A stretch of DNA of 64,000 bases from Winogradskyella undariae (GCF_013285155.1 NZ_JABTEL010000015.1:1-64000); one strand, 5' to 3'; counted from the first letter of the stretch, positions 36,101 to 46,826 are shown. Notes: a model not told the origin generated them from the sequence alone. Numbers and translations: made by a program.

Positions 36101-39100
36101 GAGCTTTTTAATGCTGTCTGCAAGTGGTATCGAAGCAGGTGCTAGGATTTCATTTGATATTGAAGAACGTTTTGGACCTATTGGCGTTAAAGCGTGGCTA
36201 TTAGCTGAAGTTGGTGGTTTCATTAGTTTTGAAAGACCACAAATAGGTGGTTTTATGACCGTTGATGCTGGTGCTAAAGTTGATTTATTTGGAATTATTA
36301 CGGTAGGAGTATCCTTCTTTGTGCACTTTGCAGCAGAAGCAGCAAAACCATTTTTAATATATGCCGAGATTAGAGTATGTGGTCGCATTAAAATAGCTTT
36401 CATTAAGATTAAAGTATGTGCTACCGTTAAAATGAAATGGGAGAAGAGTAGAGAAGTTGATACTAAAACTATCCCAGCTATAGCAGAAGCGTTAAGAGAT
36501 CAAGCGGTGAAAGGTATAAATATGCTTACTGGAGAGAGTTTTGAACTCATTAATTTTGGAGAAGAGCCACCTGCTACTACTGATTTATTAGATGGTGCAA
36601 TTATACCTTTAGATACTTATATAGATATCAAATTTGATAAAGCAGTATTACCTGGTGAAATATCTGAAATTATTGGGAGCTATAACAACCCACCAGAAAA
36701 TTACGAGGATTTAATTCCACCAGTAAAAGTGATTAAAGGTAATGAATTACGACAAGTAAAACACCGCTATCAGATCACTAACATAAGCATTATGGCCGCT
36801 AATGAAGAAGGAAATGCTTGGGAGCCATATCATCCTTATGAAGCGATTATTAATGCAGAAACAGCTCCAGTAGGATTGGATCTTTCTAATTTACGTATAG
36901 GTCATTGGCAAAAATCGAGTAAAGAATATAATGCGATAAGAATTTTAGCAACGTCTCCTTTTTCTTATGCAGAACAAGGGGAGCCAGGTTGGTTTATTCC
37001 AGAACAATTAGGTTTAACAAATGCCACATTTTTCTGTGAAGGAGAAGAAAGAACAGCCCAATGTGCTAATTGGTTAAATATACCATTAAACACTAGTTAT
37101 AATACCGTTAATCATTTCCCATATTTCCATTCCCATCAAGATTTGTTCTTTGATATATCTCAAGGGGAGTCATCAAATGTCAATGGTATCGAAATGAGTT
37201 CGGTTGCTACTGTAGTTAATGACGCTAATACTTTTGGTTTTAGTCAATCCTTACAGTTTCCTAATTCGAGTACTTTAGAGTTTAAATTCCCACAGCCCTC
37301 CGTTGAAATTTCGTTTAAAATAAGTACTAATGCTCAATCAGTTGAAGTGACTTATTATAAATCTTTTCTTCCTGAAGGTGGCTATTTAATCGAATATGAA
37401 GTGGTTGAATCAATTACCTATTCTCAGTCCCAATTATCTAATAATAATGATGGAGTCACATATATTAACGAAGAGATGATCCCTATAAGTAAAATAGAGA
37501 TTAAACCAGTTTTAGGTGCTATACAAGCTGATATAGATGGTATCTATGAACAAATAGAGCAGCTGTTTAATGACACCTATGAACAATTAGGTAGTGGCAC
37601 TCCCGAGGGTGCAAATGTAGAGGTGCCATTGGATGCAGCAAACTATTTTCATTTATTAAATCAGTTAGAAACGATACAACACCAAAGTTGTGTGCCTGTA
37701 GAAGGGGATTGTAAAAAAGATGAAAAAATATGTGGGCTATACGATCTCTTATTTGAAATTTTTAAAAGAAGTTTTCCTGAACAAATAGATTCTAGGGATG
37801 AAATCAGGGATTTTATATCTCAGTATAAATTATTTGTAGAAAACATACATAGTGGTCTCCCCCAAGAATTTATAGAAGCTAATCTCCAACCAACATTAAA
37901 CGAATACAGTACACTTTTAGAAGCTATTTCAGAAAATCCAGATGTAGATAGATATTATCAAATGCGAGAAAAAGCAGAGATTATTATTAACAAACTGAAT
38001 GTTTTAGGTAATTGTGATTGTTCTCAAAATAATGTTGATTGTGACGAGGATGATATACTTTGTAATTATTATGAGGCCTTAAATACTGTTTATACAGATT
38101 GTATTCAACCTGCATCTACTATTAATGAGGTCCAAAGTAATCTTAGTTGTATCGGTACTATTATTGAGAGTGTAAAAACTTTTGATACGGAATATCAACA
38201 CCCTACTATTAGTGCTATGGATATTGAAGATTATCTTGCTCAAAATCTTACATATTTATCTAATACCTATGCTACATTAATAAGTTATTTTGAAGGGAAT
38301 AGTGATTTAACAGAGTCACAAGCCTTAACGCTTTACAATAACGTTGCTGTTATATATACACAAGTAATCGTTTCCCTGATAAGTCAATTAGGAAATTGTA
38401 ATTGTGAAGATCAAGCGAATGAACCGCAATTAAGGTGCAATACACTTTTACACTCAATTTGTTGGAAATCTGTAGAAGATTGGACTTATAACCTAAATAT
38501 ACCAGACCAAGCTGCGATACAACTAGATTATGAGGCCATGGTTGCAGGTATTAATCAAGTAGTTGATCCAATTTGGAGACCAAATACAAGGTATTACATC
38601 GCGTTTGAAGTCAAGGATATTGTAAATGATGATGAAAGTCTAGAAACGTTTAAATATCATTATGGATTTAAAACTGCAGGTACCATTGGTCATTATCATA
38701 ATGCACCAAATGTTGTCTATGGAAATCAGTACGATACGAGTACTAATGAAATAATTAATAGAGATGAGAATGGTAAGTTAACCAACCCAGATCAATATGC
38801 TTTAACATCAATAGAGCAATATATAGACTATAGACGTTCATATCCAAATGCTGATGGTAATTTACTTCAGTCAAAACCATTATTTTACAGTCAAGATTAT
38901 GCCAAATTATTATTGTTCTATATAAAGCCTTACGTAGCGCATATGTTGAAAGACATTTGGAATGGTTACGGAACAGAAGATGTTGATGGAAATTATCATT
39001 TACCGACAATTACTAACACAAATGGATTGCAAGCATTAAAAGTATTCATTCAAGATCCTGTGACAAATATTCTTATGGAGCACCCAATGCCACCAGAAGT

Positions 39101-39974
39101 CATTGTGGATAACATTCCTCAAACTGTTGAGCAATGGGATGTTGATACTGCTCCGCCGATGCCCTTAATGCTTCAGTATATGCAACATTTTGTAGAGGCT
39201 CAAGGAGGTAACTGTAATTTTAATCCTGGTGAAGTTATAAAACCGGCAAGTCAATACACAACTGTTAATTTACACAACTTAAAGCCACGTAAAATGTACA
39301 CGGCTATTTTCACAAATACATTTGAAGACGTCACAAAACAGATTCATAATTATGTTTTCCAAACCTCACGTTATTTGAATTTTGATGAGCAGATAAACAG
39401 TTATGTTCTAGAAGCAGATGAGAATGGGATTCCAACAACCCAAGCATTGTTTAATGTCAATCTTGACCTTACAAGTCTGATAATTGATGATGTGTTTGCT
39501 ATAGTTGGAGGCCAAAATACTACTAATGATGATTTAGAATCTCAATACATTGATTATTTAGATCGAGTGTTAGTTGGGGTATTACGAATGCCTCCATTAG
39601 ACCCACCAGTTACTACAGAATTTAATGTAATAAGAAATCAAAATAATAATGAAGCTATTGGGTTATTAATAAGGAATCCTGAACCATTTAATGATCCTAA
39701 AATTCCGTTAGAAATTATTAGAGGTATTGATAATTCTCAAGCTATTGAAGAGCAAGGTACTATTGCGGTTGCGTTAAATGAGTCTCAGAGGGATTTGGCA
39801 TATACAGTTCTATATTCAAAAGATTATTCTCAAGCATTAATTATGCATTCGAGTAAAAAATTAACAACTGATAGTTTGGATATTCGCTTTCAATATAAGC
39901 TGTGGGATGGAAATAAATATGATATTGTTGATCCTCCTGTTACTGTGAATTTAATATTAAACCCTGAAAACTAA
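33132..39974 (+). CDS. Giant protein 1 (2280 aa), unrecognised
   Basis: It lacks a signal peptide and classical transmembrane helices. Residues about 300-1150 are beta-rich with short amphipathic strands and glycine-rich turns (IGNTGLIIEIQNLKFDF; GGVSLKLPKLKMAGGADM; GIEAGARISFDIEERFG), resembling long beta-groove or beta-helix scaffolds. Around residues 1520-1760 two helical units of about 127 aa each end in a GNC-x-C motif. The C-terminus has Ig-like segments. It is 14 bases after the preceding gene and 8 bases before the second giant gene. No homologous family could be named. Confidence 0.6.
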   Translation: MSRYLPPLSVLISLDKLPSNLGFIESGLDTVFSQLYFRDFYSKKSYYSEEAHYNIKIVSKTRLALNLGGDDGFALVLNPSFVDGETSDFPMYITYSWPLLKYINGFDISSFDFSFSSIFYLLLDIGDIDENQLFNSVIDTFYPDYSEDGTEEPLQKFVDDFNANNNPPTPLVFNELNGQIEIIEDLILQLSSNGNDYSVFEFILNDYFLADDDFGSIGYKIERIFYSFFGQFNVDNLSHFLLPKFYASLTNLFLALEFPRTWLQPINPATLEVVEDESIKSMITYNAGSLAFSSEYGFEFNQLDSFNLTPSQIGNTGLIIEIQNLKFDFRTDKNVPEATADGRPDTFKGVYVEYAAITLPPTWFNDDEVVGGITAKVAGYNMLIGTGGVSGTVALETQTFRNTDGTILNYYQDYFEFVYPIKTTHNDAENLVVTPINNHTELKSQLETHNATQFVFPLSLTKVGETEPTIFENVSDYYSYLNILYDDSDENNRPRLSKRIGDNGFEIWFTSFDMTFQQGHIVESNIQGGLKIPKLKDSTGEIANIDIFGHIDDDGGFNVTASEQDGFRPIIIPEVLNIQVNSLEVGRESSDDPFYIGTACDITFTNEVIKKFIGDQSIKIERLRIYSDGSFEIVGGAISVPTNFTLKLGPVEVSITGINFGSFQEEHNGVMRRYNYFGFDGGISLGNIGVEARGEGVKYFYTVDNGPAVGNEGDAGYQAAKEAHSYIRIETIEVDLTIPGNATASAATAIIKGWLSINEVEYAGGVSLKLPKLKMAGGADMRLQPKPPAFLIDAYLDIPIPIPLASTGLGITGFRGIAGFRYVAEKEAVGLHSHDDKWYDYYTHPERGINVNKFNGPDKSENATNAFSIGAGVTIATMGASDVISLRVMVLLSIPSMLMIDGRASILSKEWGLDDTGEPPFFAYMILAENGIEIGAGVDFKLPQDSGEIIDLHVYMQAGYFWDNPSGWFLNMGTREDPITAKVLTLVEMESFLMLSASGIEAGARISFDIEERFGPIGVKAWLLAEVGGFISFERPQIGGFMTVDAGAKVDLFGIITVGVSFFVHFAAEAAKPFLIYAEIRVCGRIKIAFIKIKVCATVKMKWEKSREVDTKTIPAIAEALRDQAVKGINMLTGESFELINFGEEPPATTDLLDGAIIPLDTYIDIKFDKAVLPGEISEIIGSYNNPPENYEDLIPPVKVIKGNELRQVKHRYQITNISIMAANEEGNAWEPYHPYEAIINAETAPVGLDLSNLRIGHWQKSSKEYNAIRILATSPFSYAEQGEPGWFIPEQLGLTNATFFCEGEERTAQCANWLNIPLNTSYNTVNHFPYFHSHQDLFFDISQGESSNVNGIEMSSVATVVNDANTFGFSQSLQFPNSSTLEFKFPQPSVEISFKISTNAQSVEVTYYKSFLPEGGYLIEYEVVESITYSQSQLSNNNDGVTYINEEMIPISKIEIKPVLGAIQADIDGIYEQIEQLFNDTYEQLGSGTPEGANVEVPLDAANYFHLLNQLETIQHQSCVPVEGDCKKDEKICGLYDLLFEIFKRSFPEQIDSRDEIRDFISQYKLFVENIHSGLPQEFIEANLQPTLNEYSTLLEAISENPDVDRYYQMREKAEIIINKLNVLGNCDCSQNNVDCDEDDILCNYYEALNTVYTDCIQPASTINEVQSNLSCIGTIIESVKTFDTEYQHPTISAMDIEDYLAQNLTYLSNTYATLISYFEGNSDLTESQALTLYNNVAVIYTQVIVSLISQLGNCNCEDQANEPQLRCNTLLHSICWKSVEDWTYNLNIPDQAAIQLDYEAMVAGINQVVDPIWRPNTRYYIAFEVKDIVNDDESLETFKYHYGFKTAGTIGHYHNAPNVVYGNQYDTSTNEIINRDENGKLTNPDQYALTSIEQYIDYRRSYPNADGNLLQSKPLFYSQDYAKLLLFYIKPYVAHMLKDIWNGYGTEDVDGNYHLPTITNTNGLQALKVFIQDPVTNILMEHPMPPEVIVDNIPQTVEQWDVDTAPPMPLMLQYMQHFVEAQGGNCNFNPGEVIKPASQYTTVNLHNLKPRKMYTAIFTNTFEDVTKQIHNYVFQTSRYLNFDEQINSYVLEADENGIPTTQALFNVNLDLTSLIIDDVFAIVGGQNTTNDDLESQYIDYLDRVLVGVLRMPPLDPPVTTEFNVIRNQNNNEAIGLLIRNPEPFNDPKIPLEIIRGIDNSQAIEEQGTIAVALNESQRDLAYTVLYSKDYSQALIMHSSKKLTTDSLDIRFQYKLWDGNKYDIVDPPVTVNLILNPEN

Positions 39975-39982
39975 AAGTCCAA

Positions 39983-42900
39983 ATGACATTTATAAATAGA
40001 TATAGTAGAGATAAAGTAGAAAATCGATACGCTTTCAGTAAGGAGTTTATTGAAAACGGAAAAAGGTTTGTTTTAGCAATTGGTACAGACTCTGAACAAA
40101 AAGGTTTGGTTACATGCATTGATAGTATTACTGGAGATGCTATCTGGGAAAATGTATATTGGCAAAAAGGTGTAGATCAAAATTCGTTCAAGCAAATAAT
40201 TCAAATTAATAGCGATAAGTTAGATAAAGGTGCTTTCCAATATATTATTTTAGTGCAAGACTCTACTAATGTTTTCTTTGTTAGTATTGACGTGTTAGGT
40301 AATATTCTTTGGTCAAAACAAGGCAATTTTAAATTTGATGGTAATTATGAACTCTTTCTAGAACCACTAAAAGATTTATCTGGCTTTTATTTTGCATTTT
40401 CAAAATTAGGTGCTGTAACAGCTTCCAATATTGCAGATAATTATATTGGAATTTTCGATAAAGTCGGAAATTTATTGAAAGGGAAATCTATTGATATTGA
40501 TAAAGAAAATGATTTTTTGTTAACGAGTTTAACAGCTAATAAAGATGGAGTTATTCTTGCAGGTAGTATCAAAAAAGAAAAAATAGGACATCAGAATGCT
40601 ATAATTATAGATTTAAATAATGATTTGAAACAATTACCTAGAACTGTATTTGTTACTAACCCTGATATTTATATTTCCGATATTCTAGATTTGGACGGTA
40701 AAATTTTAATTTCAGGTTACGCTAAAAAGCAAAATAGTCTATACATTTCATTGATTGATAATTTGACTTCATTAACAATTAAAAAATTTCAATCACAAGA
40801 GGTATATACAAATGGACTGATGTCTAGTAAGAATGGGTTTTATGTGCTTGGAATTTCCTCATCAAGTTCAGGTGATGTTTTATATCATTTTGATGAGAGT
40901 CTTACACTTAATTGGGTAAAATCTTTTGATGCAGATGGAACTACTCAGGTGAATTCTATTAATAATAATATAGAAACTCAACAAATTAACTGTGTCATCT
41001 ATAACCGCTCTATCCAAACCTCTATTTGCTTAACCAATGAAGCTTTGGATAGCTGCCTAACAAAAGTGCTAAAAACACCAATCACTGTAAATGAAAAAAA
41101 TGATTTAAAGAAGATTGATATTATTTTAGAAGATACCAACTATGAAATTATTAATACGGAACCAAGTAAGAATGGAATAGAATCAAATAAAATAGAGTAT
41201 TGTCCTACTACAATTGTAGATTTAAAAAAGAGTGAAATTATCGCTAATCCAGATTGTATTTTACCTTCTGGAGGTCAATCTACTGTAAATGTGCAGTTAA
41301 TTGATCTAAATGGTAATTTGGTTACCAATGGAAGTAATACAGTTTTAATTAGTACCTCCTTGGGTAATATTAGTGCTACTACTAATAATAATGATGGCAC
41401 CTATTCTGCGATTTTAATGGCTACAGGTATCGGTATAGCAACATTAAGCTTTAATGTAAATGGTAATAGTGCAGCACAAACAGCTAATGTAACAATTTCT
41501 AAAAATTGTGATGATAATAATGGTGATGTAGATTTAGGTGTCAGTACTATTTATGCCAATCCGACTCAAATACTGGCAAATGGGATTTCCACTTCTACGA
41601 TTACTGTTAACTTATTGGATAGTAACGGAAATCCAGTGACTACTAACCAAACGGTGACTATTGTATTTGCCAATGGTAATAATTATTCGGCTATTTTTGT
41701 AAGTAATGGGCAAGATGAAGGTGGTGGTGTGTACACTGCTGTTTTACAATCATCAAGCAATAATCAAGAAAACGTTATTCTTAGTTTTAAAGTTGGATCT
41801 AACGAAGCTATTGGAAACACTGCAACAGTTGATATATATAAACGCTTTTTTATAAGTCCAACTAGTAGGTTGCAATCTACAAATTTATATATGCAAGCTG
41901 CTGGTTCAAAGGGGAATGACGGAAGTCTTAGTGGTATGCACTTAAGATGGATTCTTAAAGGTTATTTAGGAAATACGCATTTACCAAAAGGTAATCATGC
42001 GACTAACAATAATAATTTCAATAAGACGGATGATTTTGTGCGAATCTACAGAGCTCTTTATGTGCCTCAATATTTAGACTTAGATTTTCAGGAAGCTAGT
42101 CCTAACGTAGTTGATAATAACAATCAGCTTTGGATATACCATATTAGCGGAAATCCATTTTATGTATATTTTAAGAATTTGCAAAAATATAACGAAGTTA
42201 AAGCATCTATTAATCCATTAACTTCAAGTTATAGTTTTATACAGGCTTATGGAAAAGAACTTATTGAAATAGATCATAAAACAACGCTGTCTTTTGCGGT
42301 TGAGTTAGAACCTTCTTCTCCTTCAACCATTATTGAGGCAGAAACTTTAAGTGTAGAAAATAATAACTTAAGTGCAATAAAATATCTGACAGCAAGAAGA
42401 ACCTTTACTGGTACAGGGCGTTTTGTTGAAGAAAATATTAGAACTATTAGATTTAAAACAAAATCTAATAATATAAAGAGAATAAGATTTGAGTTGTATG
42501 CAGATTCTTTAGAATATTACACATCACAAGATAAATGGACTTCATTAGGAGCTTATGCTTTAACAACAAGTGATAGTGAAGCAATAAATAGATTAGAAGA
42601 TCTATCAGGTTCAGCACCAATTAATGGGCACTGGCCAAGATTTAATGATGGAGAAACCGTTAATAAAGCTAATTACTTAGATAGATGGAATGGACAAGAA
42701 GTAGAATCATATGTGCTTGATCCTGAGTATTTCGAATATTATGATCGACGTTTAAAAACAGTTGTTAGACGTTTTATTGAGATAAGTGATGACGACCCTA
42801 ATAACCCTATTGCAGAAGAAGCCATTCCTTTCAGTGATATTTTACCAGAAGGGGTTGAGCAAGAAGATGACATGCAAAATATTTCTAATTTAACTTTAAT

Positions 42901-45900
42901 TCAATTGGCTTCAATGGATTTTCATTTGGCTAGAATATTAGGTTTAGGACATATAGATCGCGCAATAAATCTTAGCCAAATTGAAGAGAAATATATCTAT
43001 GTAGCGGAGTATTTTACAATAAGTGATCTTTCAAATGGTCAAACTAATAATGATGAAATACAACACTTATACCTGTCTCTCCCAACAGCTATGGTAAATG
43101 AAAGATTACCAATGCCTGTGAATTTGTTAGAACCTATTTTAGGTACTACCAATTCAGATAATAATATATCAAACTTATTAGATGAAGAAGGGTATTTATA
43201 TGATGGCAAACAGCGTTTTATTAGTCTGATTAATGAGGAACTTTTGGACAGTCAAACCAACGTAGCTTTCTACGAAACTGAAAATCAATTTAGTACTTCT
43301 GAGTTTACAGAACCAGTTTATGCTGGTATAGAGTATAAGCGCTTTGAATTAGGAAACCCTGATGCTGCTAGTTGGAGAAAACCAGAACTTTCTAACAATT
43401 CTGAGTTTTATAATTATTCAACTGATGATCCTTTAACTTCAGCGAGTTATGAAACTGTACCTTTAATGTTACCAGATGCTAATGAAACCTTATTTCTTCA
43501 TAGAGAAAGAGAGGAAGGCTGGCATCGCTATGGCTCGTACGGAATAAATTGGTTTGGTAGATCACAAATGAGTACTGTTTTTTGGGATTTAGAAACCCTT
43601 TTTAAGCCTCAAAATAGACTATTGCCTCCAAGTAATATTAAGGCTTGTTTGGTAGTTGAAGAAAGTCCTTTGATGTTAACCTCTGCAAATGAACAGGAAA
43701 TGCATAATACTTTAGTCGAAGCTGAAGCTATAGATAAAACCTTAATTAGACTGACTTTCGATCATCATATAAATCAAGATAGACTTGTTTATCAAATTAA
43801 TGATGAATCTATGGGTGGTTATTCTGATCCAGTAGAAGATAAAGATTCAATATTTAAAGATAGTCGGGAGGTTTTTGCGGATAAAATTAATCTTTTCTTT
43901 AGAAATAGACCACCAGCGACAGTTGCAGGAAAGATAAAATCTATACAAGAACACACTAATAATGCTTTAGCAGTAATCAGAACAGAATCCTATGTTTTAA
44001 ATAGTACAGGAGAAACGATCAACCCTAATATTGAAACGAGTCAATTATCACATTATGTGGGAAGTATTTTTATGTTTAACACTATTAAATATATTGTTCA
44101 TGAAGTAATAGAATCTAATATTTCTGGAGAAGGTCCAATTTTTAATGTTTACAAACAATTAGTGTCAGAAGCGATGTTGAATGGTACTGATCCTGACCCA
44201 ACATTACCCTTAGCTTTGCCAGTATTCAATGGTATTACTATGTTTAATGCGGTTGAAAACATGCTGACTGATAGTAATTGGCAAGTAGGCTCATCGACGG
44301 CAATTAATAAATTAGATTTTCAAATTGATATAGGTTATGATTCTTTAAGTGATATCCATAGAGAAATACTTGAAGAAGAAAGTATTAGTGGTGTCCCTGA
44401 GCAGATTCTTGAAAAATCTAGAGGTATATGGTGGGATGCAGCAATCATTACTGAAGAATTAAGATTGCAAACTAAATTACCAGAAGAATTTGATAATGAG
44501 GGCAATGTCATTACTGAAATGCGGCATGTTGGAATGTATAAGATTACATTTCCTGGATATGATTTAGCCCATCATCCACAATATATGTCCCATAATGTAG
44601 ATTGGTATCAAGGAATTGTAAGGATACATACCCAAAATAATCCTACTAAAAAACGTAAAATTTTAGAAGTTGTTAAAATAGAAAATATCGGTGTTGGTGA
44701 AGACTTGGTGATTTATGCTATAGATCCGCAATATCCTGTAAATGTCGCTGATGTTAATTTAGTCGATGGATTTGATCCAATTTTAATTGGAGAACAAGAG
44801 GTAAACTTTTATCCAGGTTATAGATTATATTTATATCATGATGTAGCACACCATTTAACAGAGGATGCTATTTTACCAAGCGCAGGTGAAGGGTTGAAAT
44901 ATTCAATTTTTGGATTACAAACAGAAGACCCATCGCATCCTGATGATGCTGTAAATAGCAATGGATGGTATAGATCTAAAATTAGTCAACCAGCACAGTT
45001 TTTCGCGCAAGAAATTATTAGACCTCAAACACCACTAATGTCTAACGGTGAAGAATTTGTATATGCAACAAGACCTGATACCTTTGGTAAGTCTACTTTT
45101 ACATTAAAACCAGGATTTACGCACATACCACATGGTGTTCAATTTTACAGAAGTAATGATGATGCAATTTTAAATGCATTGTATAATTCTGCTACCGTGT
45201 TAAAAATTAAAGCAAAATTAAAGGAAGATATTGACCCGAAATTTCACTTGGTTAAACGCTGGCAAAATTTACTTGGCTTTGATTTTGAGTATGACGAAAC
45301 ATTTCAAACAGATAATGAATTCTTTGAATACCCTGAAAATGAAGACGGCTATCGTTTTCCTAATCCAGATAAATACCAACTATATAAATCTATAAATGAT
45401 ATTTTAGAATATAGAAACAATAATTATGGCACAAGCTATGATTTATATGACTTAGGTGATCCAGATAATGACACCATTAATGGGGATATTGGGACATTAA
45501 GTTTAACAGAAATTGTTATCCCATCACTAGAATTAGAAGGAATTGATGATTCTGTTACATTTAAAGATTATATAAAATCGGTAATCTTCAATGTGTTTAC
45601 TCCATTGACAGAGATTCCGATAGTATATGATAATATTAATGAGTCTAATTATCAACCAATACCTAAAAAACAGGTTGTTCGTGATGATAATGGCACATTG
45701 TTGTCACCTACAGATTCTAAGTTTGATATGGCACCAATGGCAAAACTAATGTCTCAAGAAACCATTCAAGATTTGCAAGCAGAATTTCCTAATATGGAGA
45801 CTGGAGTGTTGTTTACAGATTTTAATCTAGATGGCACTTCTGATAATCTTTACTTCTATGCCATTAGGGAAATGGGTAACACCATGCAATTAGGAGATTA

Positions 45901-46786
45901 CAGTCCAATATTAGGGCCTATTAAGCTGGTTAATACTAAACCACCGCAAACTCCAGAAATTAAAAGAGTGCTTCCAATTTTAAAAAATGCCAATTTAAAT
46001 ATTCTTCCGAGTGTAACAGTTGAGGTGAATGCTTATCCAAAAATTCAAAACATCAAGCAATTAAAGTTGTATAGAACGTTGAATCCAAAGAATGCCTTAT
46101 CAGTAAGGACAATGGATTTAATACAAACAATTGATTTAGATGCAGATAATCAATTGCTTAATAATATTTGGAAAATAAAAGATGAGTTCACGGACTTAGG
46201 ATATGTTCCTTATGGAGATCCACTCTATTATAGAGTAACTTCGTTAAGAGAGATTCAGTATGTTGATGGTAGTAATACCGTAGGTGATAATAATTCTTTA
46301 ATAACAGAATATGCACCTTCAGAAGCTTCTAAACTCTTAATAAGTAGTATTGTAGAAAATGCGAATCCAGAATCTCCAATACTACATTATAATTTTGATC
46401 TCGATACGGAAGATTCGAATGTAATAAACCATGTAATTCTTAAGTGGTATAAAAAAGTGCACAATGGCAAATACCATGTATATAAAATGAATAACCAAGG
46501 TAATTGGGTTAATGTCCATACGCTTACTTCCAATGAGATTGAGTTGCAACTTTTATTAGCAGACACGTCCTTAAACAATGGTTCACTTATTATTGAAAAT
46601 GAAGATAGTAATCCTATTTACCATCATTTTAAAGTTGTTTCCGAAAATTCTGCAAGTATGTTAAGTACAGAAGATAAAATACTAACCATTCCTAACGTAA
46701 ATAGTATAGCAGAGAATGAGGGTGTTGGAGATATGATAATAGAGAACACAAATATAGTTAGAGAAGACGAAGACCAAGATAATTAG
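39983..46786 (+). CDS. Giant protein 2 (2267 aa): propeller-like plus Ig-like domains
   Basis: It has no signal peptide. Residues 1-400 contain repeated strands of beta-propeller type (GLVTCIDSITGDAIWENVYW; FFVSIDVLGNILWSKQG; YIGIFDKVGNLLKG). Two invasin/Big_1-like Ig domains follow at about 411-510 and 516-620 (VNVQLIDLNGNLVTNGS; ITVNLLDSNGNPVTTNQ). After AAGSKGNDGSLSGMHLRWIL comes a very long unrecognised beta-rich region with a final fibronectin-like part and an acidic tail (EDEDQDN). The composition suggests an elongated binding or adhesive structure. Confidence 0.6.
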   Translation: MTFINRYSRDKVENRYAFSKEFIENGKRFVLAIGTDSEQKGLVTCIDSITGDAIWENVYWQKGVDQNSFKQIIQINSDKLDKGAFQYIILVQDSTNVFFVSIDVLGNILWSKQGNFKFDGNYELFLEPLKDLSGFYFAFSKLGAVTASNIADNYIGIFDKVGNLLKGKSIDIDKENDFLLTSLTANKDGVILAGSIKKEKIGHQNAIIIDLNNDLKQLPRTVFVTNPDIYISDILDLDGKILISGYAKKQNSLYISLIDNLTSLTIKKFQSQEVYTNGLMSSKNGFYVLGISSSSSGDVLYHFDESLTLNWVKSFDADGTTQVNSINNNIETQQINCVIYNRSIQTSICLTNEALDSCLTKVLKTPITVNEKNDLKKIDIILEDTNYEIINTEPSKNGIESNKIEYCPTTIVDLKKSEIIANPDCILPSGGQSTVNVQLIDLNGNLVTNGSNTVLISTSLGNISATTNNNDGTYSAILMATGIGIATLSFNVNGNSAAQTANVTISKNCDDNNGDVDLGVSTIYANPTQILANGISTSTITVNLLDSNGNPVTTNQTVTIVFANGNNYSAIFVSNGQDEGGGVYTAVLQSSSNNQENVILSFKVGSNEAIGNTATVDIYKRFFISPTSRLQSTNLYMQAAGSKGNDGSLSGMHLRWILKGYLGNTHLPKGNHATNNNNFNKTDDFVRIYRALYVPQYLDLDFQEASPNVVDNNNQLWIYHISGNPFYVYFKNLQKYNEVKASINPLTSSYSFIQAYGKELIEIDHKTTLSFAVELEPSSPSTIIEAETLSVENNNLSAIKYLTARRTFTGTGRFVEENIRTIRFKTKSNNIKRIRFELYADSLEYYTSQDKWTSLGAYALTTSDSEAINRLEDLSGSAPINGHWPRFNDGETVNKANYLDRWNGQEVESYVLDPEYFEYYDRRLKTVVRRFIEISDDDPNNPIAEEAIPFSDILPEGVEQEDDMQNISNLTLIQLASMDFHLARILGLGHIDRAINLSQIEEKYIYVAEYFTISDLSNGQTNNDEIQHLYLSLPTAMVNERLPMPVNLLEPILGTTNSDNNISNLLDEEGYLYDGKQRFISLINEELLDSQTNVAFYETENQFSTSEFTEPVYAGIEYKRFELGNPDAASWRKPELSNNSEFYNYSTDDPLTSASYETVPLMLPDANETLFLHREREEGWHRYGSYGINWFGRSQMSTVFWDLETLFKPQNRLLPPSNIKACLVVEESPLMLTSANEQEMHNTLVEAEAIDKTLIRLTFDHHINQDRLVYQINDESMGGYSDPVEDKDSIFKDSREVFADKINLFFRNRPPATVAGKIKSIQEHTNNALAVIRTESYVLNSTGETINPNIETSQLSHYVGSIFMFNTIKYIVHEVIESNISGEGPIFNVYKQLVSEAMLNGTDPDPTLPLALPVFNGITMFNAVENMLTDSNWQVGSSTAINKLDFQIDIGYDSLSDIHREILEEESISGVPEQILEKSRGIWWDAAIITEELRLQTKLPEEFDNEGNVITEMRHVGMYKITFPGYDLAHHPQYMSHNVDWYQGIVRIHTQNNPTKKRKILEVVKIENIGVGEDLVIYAIDPQYPVNVADVNLVDGFDPILIGEQEVNFYPGYRLYLYHDVAHHLTEDAILPSAGEGLKYSIFGLQTEDPSHPDDAVNSNGWYRSKISQPAQFFAQEIIRPQTPLMSNGEEFVYATRPDTFGKSTFTLKPGFTHIPHGVQFYRSNDDAILNALYNSATVLKIKAKLKEDIDPKFHLVKRWQNLLGFDFEYDETFQTDNEFFEYPENEDGYRFPNPDKYQLYKSINDILEYRNNNYGTSYDLYDLGDPDNDTINGDIGTLSLTEIVIPSLELEGIDDSVTFKDYIKSVIFNVFTPLTEIPIVYDNINESNYQPIPKKQVVRDDNGTLLSPTDSKFDMAPMAKLMSQETIQDLQAEFPNMETGVLFTDFNLDGTSDNLYFYAIREMGNTMQLGDYSPILGPIKLVNTKPPQTPEIKRVLPILKNANLNILPSVTVEVNAYPKIQNIKQLKLYRTLNPKNALSVRTMDLIQTIDLDADNQLLNNIWKIKDEFTDLGYVPYGDPLYYRVTSLREIQYVDGSNTVGDNNSLITEYAPSEASKLLISSIVENANPESPILHYNFDLDTEDSNVINHVILKWYKKVHNGKYHVYKMNNQGNWVNVHTLTSNEIELQLLLADTSLNNGSLIIENEDSNPIYHHFKVVSENSASMLSTEDKILTIPNVNSIAENEGVGDMIIENTNIVREDEDQDN

Positions 46787-46826
46787 ATAACGCCAAGATA
46801 AATTAGTTAACAAAAAAAGAATAGAT

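Noticed and set aside
35900..36403. 167-aa minus-strand ORF inside giant gene 1
   Set aside because: Antisense shadow of a long, clearly coding frame; no independent features.
33132..46786. T9SS-secreted giant adhesins
   Set aside because: Neither giant has a signal peptide or a recognisable T9SS C-terminal sorting domain; both end in short hydrophilic tails.
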